Origin: Chelatococcus caeni
GTDB taxonomy: Bacteria; Pseudomonadota; Alphaproteobacteria; Rhizobiales; Beijerinckiaceae
DNA: 64,000 nt
Assembly (NCBI RefSeq): GCF_014196925.1
Contig: NZ_JACIEN010000006.1
Location: forward strand, 186,001-250,000
Reading direction: 5' to 3'
Positions 56,689-64,000 of the stretch are shown one piece after another. The translations under genes and the position numbers were made by a program. How positions within the stretch are numbered: position 1 is the stretch's first letter; each line of letters starts with the position of its first letter. Below the pieces are notes generated by a model that saw only the letters and a list, made by a program, of their open reading frames with translations, was not told the origin of the DNA and ran no database searches.

Positions 56689-58953
56689 CTACAACGGGAC
56701 GTCGTTCGCCTCGGCGAAGCGCAGGAGCGCCTTGCGCAGGGACAGGTCACCATCCCCCGCGAGCAGCCGCTCCATCTCGGCCGTGATGGCGCCGGCATCG
56801 AGCTTGAGCAGCATGGCCTTCACGGGCCCGACGGCGGACGGCGACATCGACAGCCGCCGGTAGCCGAGGCCGATGAGCGCCATGGCCTCGAGCGGCCGGC
56901 CGCCGATCTCGCCGCAGACGGTGACGGGGCAGCCGAGCGCGTCGGCCCGCTCGGCGACGACCTTGAGGGCCCGGAGCGCCGGCCGGCACAGCGGGTCGAA
57001 CCGCGCCGAGACCTGGCGGTTCTCCCGGTCGGCGGCGAAGAGGAACTGCATCAGGTCGTTGGAGCCGACCGACATGAAGTCGACCCGGCGCGCGACCTCG
57101 TCGATGTGGAAGAGGAGCGAGGGCACCTCGACCATGACGCCGAGCGACAGCGAAGCGGGCGGCGGATGGCCGTGCCGGGCAAGATGCGCCTCTTCCCGCG
57201 CCACGATGGCCTTCGCCATCTCGAATTCCTCGACGGTCGCGACCATCGGGAACATGATCCTGAGGTGGTGCCCGGCGCCGGCGCGCAGCAGGGCGCGCAC
57301 CTGCGAGCGCAGCAGCCCCGGCCTGTCGAGGCCGATGCGGATGGCGCGCCAGCCGAGCGCGGGGTTCTCCTCCTCCACCTGTTTCATGTAGGGCAGCACC
57401 TTGTCGCCGCCGATATCGAGTGTGCGGAAGGTGACGGGGAGGCCCTGCGCGGCTTCCAGCACGCTCGCATAGAGCGCGAGCTGTTCGCCGGTGGTCGGCA
57501 GGCGCTGCGCCACCATGAACTGGATTTCGGTGCGGAACAGGCCGACCCCGGCGGCATTCGTCTCCGCCAGGTGCGGCATGTCGACGATGAGGCCGGCATT
57601 GATGTTGAGGTCGATCTCGAGGCCGTCGCGCGTGCGGCTGGGCACGTCGCGCAGGCTGCGGTACTGCTCCTGCCGGCGGGCGCGCAGCCGCGCCTTCTCC
57701 GCATAGGCCGCCTCGACGTCGGGCGCCGGGCGGATCTGCACCTCGCCCGCGCCGCCGTCGACGATGATGGCGTCGCCCTGCTCGACGAGGCTCGTGATGT
57801 TCTCGACCTCGCCGACCGCGGGGATGCCGAGCGCCCTGGCGACGATGGCGATATGGCTGGTCGGGCCGCCTTCCTCGAGGATCACGCCCCTGAGATGCGC
57901 CCGGTCGTAGTCGAGCAGCGCCGCGGGCCCCATCGAGCGGGCCACCAGGATGGCATTCTCCGGCAGGCCTTCCCGGCTGGTCGCGAGGTCCGTGCCGGCC
58001 AGCGTGTGCAGCAGCCGGTTGGCGAGGTCGTCGAGATCGTGCAGGCGCTCGCGCAGATAGGGGTCGGTCTGGCGCAGGAGACGGGCGCGGGTGTCGGACT
58101 GTACGCGCTCGACCGCCGCCTCCGCGGTGAGGCCGGTCAGCACCGCCTCGCGGATGCGGCGCAGCCAGCCCTGGTCGTTGGCGAACATGCGCACGGTCTC
58201 GAGCACGTCGCGGTGCTCGCCGTGGTGGGCGACGTCGCCGCGCTCGATGAGCTTGTCGATGGCCGCCCGCATGGCGGCGATCGCATCCTCGAGGCGCTGC
58301 ACCTCCCGCTGCACGTCCTCGGCGATGAGGTTCTTCACGACGACGCGCGGCTCGTGCAGCACCACGTGGCCGAGGCCCACCCCATCGGCGAGGCAGACGC
58401 CGCGCTGGTGCAGCGGCCGGCGGATGGCGATGTCGGCGCCGGGGGTCGCGATGGCCTGCAGCTCGCCCGAGGCGATCAGCTCGGCCAGGACCATCGCGGT
58501 CGTCTGCAGCGCCTCGATCTCCTCCTCGCTGTAGAGGCGGTGCGCCCGGTTCTGCACCACGAGCACGCCGAGGGTGTTGCCCGCGCGCAGGATCGGCACG
58601 CCGAGGAAGGCGTGGTAGATCTCCTCGCCCGTCTCCGGGCGGTAGCTGAAGGCGGGGTGCGACTGGGCGTCGGAGAGGGCGAGCGGCTCGGCCTCGCGGG
58701 CGATGAGGCCGACGAGGCCCTCGTCCGCGCGCATGGCCGTCAGGTGGACGGCTTCGCGCTTCAGGCCTTCGGTGGCATAGAGCTCCAGCACGCCGTCGGC
58801 GCGCATGACATAGACCGAGCACACCTCCGCCACCATGTTGGCGGCGATCTGGATGACGATCCTGTCGAGCTTCTCCTGCGCGTGGACCGGCTCCGCCATG
58901 ACCTCGCGGAGGCGGCGCAGGAGAACGCGCGGGCCACCGAGAGCGCCTCGCAT
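56689..58953 (-). CDS. ptsP: Phosphoenolpyruvate-protein phosphotransferase PtsP (EI-Ntr)
   Basis: First enzyme of the nitrogen-related PTS, 754 residues, passing phosphate from PEP to NPr and on to EIIA-Ntr. A GAF domain occupies the first 170 residues. The EI-type part carries GGPTSHIAIVARALGIPAVG with the phospho-accepting His, the LFRTEIQFM and KVLPYMKQVEEENPALGWR segments of the PEP-binding barrel, and GSNDLMQFLFAADR. The start MRGALGGPRVLLRRL (58953) is the conserved one; the frame is open further upstream. Confidence 0.95.
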   Translation of the reverse strand: MRGALGGPRVLLRRLREVMAEPVHAQEKLDRIVIQIAANMVAEVCSVYVMRADGVLELYATEGLKREAVHLTAMRADEGLVGLIAREAEPLALSDAQSHPAFSYRPETGEEIYHAFLGVPILRAGNTLGVLVVQNRAHRLYSEEEIEALQTTAMVLAELIASGELQAIATPGADIAIRRPLHQRGVCLADGVGLGHVVLHEPRVVVKNLIAEDVQREVQRLEDAIAAMRAAIDKLIERGDVAHHGEHRDVLETVRMFANDQGWLRRIREAVLTGLTAEAAVERVQSDTRARLLRQTDPYLRERLHDLDDLANRLLHTLAGTDLATSREGLPENAILVARSMGPAALLDYDRAHLRGVILEEGGPTSHIAIVARALGIPAVGEVENITSLVEQGDAIIVDGGAGEVQIRPAPDVEAAYAEKARLRARRQEQYRSLRDVPSRTRDGLEIDLNINAGLIVDMPHLAETNAAGVGLFRTEIQFMVAQRLPTTGEQLALYASVLEAAQGLPVTFRTLDIGGDKVLPYMKQVEEENPALGWRAIRIGLDRPGLLRSQVRALLRAGAGHHLRIMFPMVATVEEFEMAKAIVAREEAHLARHGHPPPASLSLGVMVEVPSLLFHIDEVARRVDFMSVGSNDLMQFLFAADRENRQVSARFDPLCRPALRALKVVAERADALGCPVTVCGEIGGRPLEAMALIGLGYRRLSMSPSAVGPVKAMLLKLDAGAITAEMERLLAGDGDLSLRKALLRFAEANDVPL

Positions 58954-59117
58954 CAGCCGGTTCCCGTCATCGGGCTGCTGGCAGCCCGTTCCCTCTTCGT
59001 CGGACCGGCGCCGATGATCGACTCCGGCCGACAGCTTCAACTAGCCGTATAACCAAGGTCTTGCTGCACCCGCAAGCCGCCGCGCGCATCAGGGTGCGGA
59101 TTTCCTCCCCGTCCGCC

Positions 59118-60047
59118 TCACGCGGGGGAGCGCCTCAGGGCGGCGAACAGGCGCCCGTCGATGGCGAGCAAACCCAGGCCGATCAGGCCCATTCCGGCCA
59201 GATGCCTCGCCGCGATGGCCTCGTTGAGGAAGATGGCGCCGAAGAAGACGGCGCTCACCGGGATGAGCAGCGTCACGAGCGACAGATTGACCGCCCCCGC
59301 CGCGGTGAGGATGCGGAAGAAGAGGATATAGGCGAGCGCGGTGGAGGCGAGCGCGAGCGCGACGATCGCCGTGACAGGGCCGAGACCGGGTGCCGGCAGC
59401 GTCCACGGCTGCTCCACGAGAAGGGCGAGCGGCGTCATCATCGCCGTGGTTGCCGTGAGCTGGCCGGTGGCGGCCACGAGCGGGCTCAGCCCGTAGCCGC
59501 GGAAGCGGCGCCCGAAGATGCCGGAGAAGGCGTAGGAGAGCGCCGCGAGAAGAACGGCGACGGCGCCGATGACGTCGGCACCCAGGCCCATGACGGCCGC
59601 CGGCCCGATCATCACCGCAACGCCGGCAAAGCCCAGCGCGACGCCGGCGAGCCGGTTGCCGGTCAGCTTTTCGTCGCTCGTCAGGAAATGGGCGACGATG
59701 ACGGTGAAGACGGGCGTCATGGCGTTGAGGACGGAGGCGACGCCGCTCGGGATGCGCGCCTGTCCCCAGACGATGAGGCTGAAGGGGATGAGGTTGTTGA
59801 GGAGGCCCATGATCGCGAAGGCGACCCAGAAGCGGCCGTCGATCGGCAGCCGCTGGCCCGAGAGCCGCAGCACGAGGTTGAGGGCGAGGGCGGCGATGCC
59901 GACGCGGGCCAGCACGATAGTGAGCGGCGGCACGGCCTTGACGGCGATGCCGATGAAGAGGAACGAGCCGCCCCACAGGACCGAAAGGGCGATCAGCATC
60001 GCCCATTCGGTTGGTCCCATGGCGGGGGTGCGTGGGGTGGCCGTCAT
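59118..60047 (-). CDS. DMT superfamily (EamA-type) transporter
   Basis: A 309-residue inner-membrane permease with ten predicted helices in two EamA repeats. LSVLWGGSFLFIGIAVKAVPP and GQARIPSGVASVLNAMTPVFT are characteristic, as is YILFFRILTAAGAVNLSLVT. The substrate is unknown (efflux of metabolites or amino acids is common). It lies between ptsP and lysC, where many relatives have no gene, so it may be an addition. Confidence 0.9.
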   Translation of the reverse strand: MTATPRTPAMGPTEWAMLIALSVLWGGSFLFIGIAVKAVPPLTIVLARVGIAALALNLVLRLSGQRLPIDGRFWVAFAIMGLLNNLIPFSLIVWGQARIPSGVASVLNAMTPVFTVIVAHFLTSDEKLTGNRLAGVALGFAGVAVMIGPAAVMGLGADVIGAVAVLLAALSYAFSGIFGRRFRGYGLSPLVAATGQLTATTAMMTPLALLVEQPWTLPAPGLGPVTAIVALALASTALAYILFFRILTAAGAVNLSLVTLLIPVSAVFFGAIFLNEAIAARHLAGMGLIGLGLLAIDGRLFAALRRSPA

Positions 60048-60140
60048 CGTGCTCCTCGATCGCTGCCCGTCGCAGCCGCCTGAACGTTAGCCGCGCGCGG
60101 GGAGGAGGCCACCCGAAACCGGGCCGGTCTTGCCTGCGCT

Positions 60141-61379
60141 CTAGGCCTTGTCGAGCCCGTAGAGCGAGTGCAGCGTGCGCACCGCGAGCTCGGTATAGGC
60201 CGCGTCGATCAGCACCGAGAACTTGATCTCGGACGTCGTGATGGCGCGGATGTTGATGCCCTTGTCGGCGAGCGCCTTGAAGGCCTTGGCGGCGACGCCG
60301 GCGTGGCTGCGCATGCCGACGCCGATGGCGGAGACCTTCACGACGTCGGTCGCGCCCTGCAGCGTGGCATAGTTGATCTCGCCGCGCGCCTTCTCGAGGA
60401 TCGTCTTGGCGCGCTCATAGTCGGCGGCCGGCACGGTGAAGGTGATGTCGGTCGTCGTCGTGTCGTCGGACACGACCTGGATGATCATGTCGACATTGAT
60501 GTTGGCATCGGCCAGCGGCACGAAGATCGCGGCGGCGACGCCCGGCTTGTCGGCGACGCGGCGGAGCGTGATCTGGGCCTCGTCCTTGGAATAGGCGATG
60601 CCGGTGACGATCTGCTGTTCCACGATATCCTCCTCGTCACAGATCAACGTGCCCGGCTTGGGATCGGCGGGATCGTCGAAGCTGGAACGCACGAAAGTCT
60701 TCACATTGTGGGTCATGGCGAGCTCGACCGAGCGCACCTGCAGCACCTTGGCGCCGAGCGAGGCCATCTCGAGCATCTCCTCGAAGGAGACGCGGTCGAG
60801 GCGTCGGGCCTGGGGCACGATGCGCGGGTCCGTCGTGTAGACGCCGTCGACGTCGGTGTAGATGTCGCAGCGGTCGGCATGGATGGCGGCGGCGAGCGCC
60901 ACCGCGCTCGTGTCCGAGCCGCCGCGGCCGAGCGTCGCGATGCGGTTGGTCGGCTGGTGGATGCCCTGGAAGCCGGTGACGACCGCGACCTCGTTGCGCT
61001 CCTCGAAATGCTGGATGATGCGCGAGCCGTCGGCGCCCGTGATTCGCGCCGCGCCGTGGGCGCCGTCGGTCAGGATCGGGATCTGCCAGCCCTGCCAGGA
61101 GCGGGCCCAGATGCCCATGTCCTGCAGCACGATGGCGAGGAGGCCCGCCGTCACCTGCTCGCCGGAGGCGACGACCGCGTCATATTCGCGCGCGTCGTGC
61201 AGGGCCGAGGCCTCCCGGCACCAGCCGACGAGCTCGTTCGTCTTGCCGGCCATGGCCGAGACGACGACCGCCACCTGGTGGCCGGCCTCGACCTCGCGTT
61301 TGACGTGCCTGGCCACGTTGCGGATGCGTTCGATATTGGCGACGGACGTGCCGCCGAACTTCATCACCAGACGGGCCAT
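60141..61379 (-). CDS. lysC: Aspartate kinase
   Basis: Phosphorylates aspartate to open the lysine, methionine and threonine pathways, 412 residues. The N-terminus [19 protein letters not shown] and [16 protein letters not shown] are kinase signatures; [13 protein letters not shown]-like [14 protein letters not shown] follows. Two ACT domains near the C-terminus ([37 protein letters not shown]) provide feedback control by lysine/threonine. The ATG at 61379 is fixed by the family start. It is divergent from ubiG with a 144-base gap. Confidence 0.97.
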   Translation of the reverse strand: MARLVMKFGGTSVANIERIRNVARHVKREVEAGHQVAVVVSAMAGKTNELVGWCREASALHDAREYDAVVASGEQVTAGLLAIVLQDMGIWARSWQGWQIPILTDGAHGAARITGADGSRIIQHFEERNEVAVVTGFQGIHQPTNRIATLGRGGSDTSAVALAAAIHADRCDIYTDVDGVYTTDPRIVPQARRLDRVSFEEMLEMASLGAKVLQVRSVELAMTHNVKTFVRSSFDDPADPKPGTLICDEEDIVEQQIVTGIAYSKDEAQITLRRVADKPGVAAAIFVPLADANINVDMIIQVVSDDTTTTDITFTVPAADYERAKTILEKARGEINYATLQGATDVVKVSAIGVGMRSHAGVAAKAFKALADKGINIRAITTSEIKFSVLIDAAYTELAVRTLHSLYGLDKA

Positions 61380-61523
61380 GGCAGGACTGACACCATTTAC
61401 AGGACGACGGGAGGTGCTACAGCGACCAGGAGCCTGGCGCCAAGCACGCAAAAGGCGCGTATAGATGACGGGAGCCCCCCGCCGTGTCAACGGCGGGGAA
61501 AGGCCCGGACAAGGGTGAGGGAC

Positions 61524-62309
61524 ATGGCTGGGACGAGGAGCGAGCCGCGGCACGGCACGGGTGAGCGCCGCACGGTGGATGAGCGGGAGGTGGCGCGCTT
61601 CGCCGCGCTCGCCGACACCTGGTGGGACCCGCGCGGATCGATGCGCGTGCTGCACAAGTTCAACCCGGTCCGCGTCGGCTACATCCGCGACGAGGCGTCC
61701 CGGCATTTCGGCCGCGACCCGGCGAGCCTGACCTGCCTGCACGATCTCTCGGTCGTCGACATCGGCTGCGGCGGCGGGCTGCTGTGCGAGCCTCTCGCGC
61801 GCCTCGGGGCCGAGGTCACGGGGCTAGACCCCGCCACCACCAATGTGGAGGTGGCGCGCCTGCACGCGGAGCGCGCGGGCCTCGGCATCGCCTATCGTGA
61901 CGAGACGGTGGAGGCCCTCGCCGCCCGCGGCGAGCGCTTCGACGTCGTCTGCGCCATGGAGGTGGTGGAGCACGTCGCCGACGTCGGCGCCTTCGTCGCG
62001 GCCTGCTGCGCGGTGGTGAAGCCGGGCGGCCTGCTCTTCATGGCGACCATCAACCGCACGCTGAAGTCCTATGCGCTCGCCATCGTCGGCGCCGAATATG
62101 TCCTGCGCTGGCTGCCGCGCGGCACCCATTCCTGGGAGAAGTTCGTCACGCCGGACGAGCTCACCGACGCCATCGAGGACGGCGGCCTCTCGGTGCTCGA
62201 CCGCACCGGCGTGGTCTACAATCCGCTTGCCGACAGCTGGCGTCCGTCGCGCGATCTCGACGTCAACTACATGCTGGTCGCCGCCCGGCCGGGCGAGGCC
62301 GGCGCTTAG
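61524..62309 (+). CDS. ubiG: Ubiquinone biosynthesis O-methyltransferase UbiG
   Basis: SAM-dependent enzyme carrying out both O-methylations in ubiquinone synthesis, 261 residues. [20 protein letters not shown] binds [14 protein letters not shown] and [14 protein letters not shown] follow, and the C-terminal [21 protein letters not shown] is typical. GAGGG lies just upstream of the ATG at 61524. Gene pair lysC/ubiG, divergent, is common in alphaproteobacteria. Confidence 0.96.
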   Translation: MAGTRSEPRHGTGERRTVDEREVARFAALADTWWDPRGSMRVLHKFNPVRVGYIRDEASRHFGRDPASLTCLHDLSVVDIGCGGGLLCEPLARLGAEVTGLDPATTNVEVARLHAERAGLGIAYRDETVEALAARGERFDVVCAMEVVEHVADVGAFVAACCAVVKPGGLLFMATINRTLKSYALAIVGAEYVLRWLPRGTHSWEKFVTPDELTDAIEDGGLSVLDRTGVVYNPLADSWRPSRDLDVNYMLVAARPGEAGA

Positions 62310-62314
62310 GTACG

Positions 62315-62836
62315 ATGATCGAGGGCAGCGATGCCGCCGGCGCCGGCTGGCGGCCCATGACGGTGACGGACCTGCAGGATGTCGATGCCATCGCGCGGGC
62401 GGTGCATCCGGGCTTTCCCGAACGGCCGGAGGTCTTCACCGAGCGCCTTGCGCTCTTCCCGGCCGGCTGCCTGATCCTGGAGCGGGACGGCGAGGCGGCC
62501 GGCTATCTCCTCAGCCATCCTTGGCACGCCGGCGCGCCGCCGCCGCTCGACAGCCTGCTCGGCCGCCTGCCGCCTGCCGCGACCACCTATTACCTGCACG
62601 ACATCGCCCTGTTGCCGCGCGGTCGCGGCACCGGCGCGGCCGGGGCCGCGCTGCCCCACCTCGTGCGGCAGGCGCGGATCGTGGGTGCCGATAACCTCTC
62701 GCTCGTTGCCGTCAACAATTCCGCTCCGTTCTGGCAGCGCCACGGCTTCGTGGCGGCCGACGCACCGGGACTTGCCGACAAGCTCGCCAGCTACGGCGGG
62801 GACGCGCTCTACATGCTGCGCAGGGTGGCGTCTTAA
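62315..62836 (+). CDS. GNAT family N-acetyltransferase
   Basis: A 173-residue acetyltransferase. RPMTVTDLQDVDAIARAVHP begins the fold, YYLHDIALLPRGRGTGAAGA is the acetyl-CoA pyrophosphate loop, and SLVAVNNSAPFWQRHGF completes it. The substrate is unknown. It begins five bases after the ubiG stop, so co-transcription is likely, and its stop overlaps that of the convergent permease. Confidence 0.88.
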   Translation: MIEGSDAAGAGWRPMTVTDLQDVDAIARAVHPGFPERPEVFTERLALFPAGCLILERDGEAAGYLLSHPWHAGAPPPLDSLLGRLPPAATTYYLHDIALLPRGRGTGAAGAALPHLVRQARIVGADNLSLVAVNNSAPFWQRHGFVAADAPGLADKLASYGGDALYMLRRVAS

Positions 62837-63756
62837 GCGCCGCGGCTCGCGATGGCGACGCCGACGGCGGCGATGGCCATGCCCAGCATCTGCACGGGCG
62901 CGAGGCTCTCGCCGAAGAGGAGGAAGGCCATGACGGCCGACACCGGCGGCACCAGGTAGAGCAGGGAGGCGACGCCCGCCACCGCGCCCTTGCGGATGAG
63001 GTGCATCAGCAGGAGGATACCGCCCATCGACAGGATGACGACCGCCCAGGCGAGGCCGGCGAGCGCCGCCGGCGCGGGCGCGAAGCGCATCTCGCCGACG
63101 AGCAGCATGGCCGGCAGGGTCACGAGCGCCGCCCCGACGAACTGCACGACGGCATTGGTGCGCAGGTCCGAGCCGGCGCCCGTCCGCTTCTGCCAGAAGG
63201 TGCCCATGGTGATCGACACCATGCCGAGCGTGCAGGCGAGCACCGCCATCGGCGCGAGGCCGTCGACGCCGCCGAGCTTCGGCACGAGCACGAGGAGGGC
63301 GCCGGCAAAGCCGGTGACGATGCCGAGCCAGCGCCGCGGGCTCACCCTTTCGCCGATGAGGGCCCCGGCGAGCGCCCCGGTGAGCAGCGGCTGCATGCCG
63401 GCGATGAGTGCGGCGATGCCGGCCGGCAGGCCATGGCTGACCGACCAGAACACGCCGCCGAGATAGATGCCGTGCAGCAGCACGCCGGCCACGAGGCCGT
63501 CGCGCCAGCCGCGCGCCGTCCGCGGCCAGAGCGCGCCAATGGCGAGGCACAGGCCGCCGAGCACGGCTATGGTGAGGCAATAGCGGATGAAGAGAAAGGT
63601 GAACGGTTCAGCGTGGGGCGCCACGAGGCGCGCCACGACGAAGCCTGTCGCCCAGATGACGACGAAAAGTGCCGGCATCAGCCGTTCGGCGAGCGTGGAG
63701 GGCGGGAACGGCACGGCGGGTCGATCCGTTGTCGAGAAGGGGCCGCACCCAACCAT
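62833..63756 (-). CDS. DMT superfamily (EamA-type) transporter
   Basis: A 307-residue permease with ten predicted helices. VVIWATGFVVARLVAPHAEP and IRYCLTIAVLGGLCL open the first EamA repeat; GVLLHGIYLGGVFWSVSHGLPAGIAALI is typical. A second repeat begins near the middle (VLACTLGMVSITMGTFWQKR). Nothing in the context indicates a substrate. It is the third DMT permease in the window, together with those at 1 and 59 kb. Convergent with the GNAT gene by four bases. Confidence 0.9.
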   Translation of the reverse strand: MVGCGPFSTTDRPAVPFPPSTLAERLMPALFVVIWATGFVVARLVAPHAEPFTFLFIRYCLTIAVLGGLCLAIGALWPRTARGWRDGLVAGVLLHGIYLGGVFWSVSHGLPAGIAALIAGMQPLLTGALAGALIGERVSPRRWLGIVTGFAGALLVLVPKLGGVDGLAPMAVLACTLGMVSITMGTFWQKRTGAGSDLRTNAVVQFVGAALVTLPAMLLVGEMRFAPAPAALAGLAWAVVILSMGGILLLMHLIRKGAVAGVASLLYLVPPVSAVMAFLLFGESLAPVQMLGMAIAAVGVAIASRGA

Positions 63757-63923
63757 GGCGGCGGCCGGGCCGCAATGGCGGGAAGGTCACACCGCCGCGC
63801 TACCATGTGCCCGGCCGCCATACGACTTGCCAGCGGCGGCCGGAATGCCGACCTTGGCAGGCGAGCGACGGGAAGAGCGATGCAGGTCACGAGGCGAAAG
63901 GCCGCCGTGCAAGGGGGGCAGCG

Positions 63924-64000
63924 GTGAAGGCGATCGGCACTTCGGCGCGCGTCCTCTGGCGGGCCTTCGAGCGGTTCAACGACCACGACGGCTGGGCGAT
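63924..64000 (+). CDS. N-terminal fragment of a YihY/BrkB-type membrane protein
   Basis: A GTG at 63924 preceded by AAGGGGGG (63911-63918) opens a frame that runs to the window edge: the first 25 residues include VLWRAFERFNDHDGWA, a motif seen at the start of YihY/BrkB (virulence factor BrkB family) proteins. Only the very start is present, so the identification rests on this short match and the ribosome site. Confidence 0.5.
   Translation, partial: MKAIGTSARVLWRAFERFNDHDGWA

Overview
The window is a GC-rich (roughly 70%), densely packed chromosomal segment of an alphaproteobacterium, most likely Hyphomicrobiales (Rhizobiales). The evidence is gene content and order. It holds a BolA / J-domain / cobS-cobT / L28 block, a SUV3-like helicase / S4 protein / FdxA / CarD block, aroK-aroB-CorC beside a small membrane gene and xerD, a clpB / DUF4167 / prmC / prfA / ptsP / lysC / ubiG block, an aerobic cobalamin cluster, and an NdvA-type cyclic glucan exporter. 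Many genes overlap by ATGA or GTGA. No phage, CRISPR array, transposase or rRNA operon was found.

Layout. 1-8 kb: partial DMT permease, SCP2-type thiolase, BolA, a J-domain protein, cobaltochelatase subunits cobS-cobT, a Tat-exported phytase-like protein, a queuosine-precursor transporter and rpmB. 8-17.5 kb: DUF3108 protein, a long regulatory-looking intergenic region, SUV3-like RNA helicase, Hsp15-like S4 protein, FdxA, CarD, a lipoprotein M48 protease with an SNase-like exported protein, and tRNA-Arg(CCT). 17.5-20.4 kb: O-antigen-ligase-like protein, an exported unknown, Rnk. 20.5-35.9 kb: a cobalamin riboswitch followed by cbtB-cbtA, DUF1636, cobW, cobN, cobG, cobH, cobI, cobJ, (cobK reversed), cobL, cobE, cobM, cobA and cobB. 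35.9-47.7 kb: CAP lipoprotein, MscS channel, glucan exporter, CorC-like protein, aroB, aroK, xerD, proline iminopeptidase and a GGDEF protein. 47.7-49.4 kb: an AT-rich leader and an unrecognised 496-residue protein. 49.4-64 kb: clpB, DUF4167, prmC, an HD hydrolase, prfA, ptsP, DMT permease, lysC, ubiG, GNAT, DMT permease, and the first codons of a YihY/BrkB-type gene.

How the genes work together. The riboswitch should repress the cobalt transporter (CbtAB) and the following corrin-ring genes when adenosylcobalamin is plentiful. CobW and the CobN/S/T chelatase supply cobalt insertion, and the CobA, I, G, J, M, K, L, H and B enzymes run the oxygen-dependent ring synthesis to hydrogenobyrinic acid a,c-diamide. 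No cobF (precorrin-5 C1-methyltransferase) is present here. The right-hand blocks are housekeeping: shikimate pathway, chromosome dimer resolution, protein disaggregation, translation termination and its methylation, nitrogen-PTS, aspartate family and ubiquinone synthesis.

The most unusual structure is a family of long GC-rich double-hairpin repeats. It occurs five times. Three copies lie in-frame inside cobN, cobG and cobB. One supplies the C-terminal codons of cobK. One lies with an HD gene between prmC and prfA. Other points of interest are the protein in the AT-rich island at 47.7 kb and a 9.4-9.7 kb intergenic cluster of CGTTAA and GANTC motifs.
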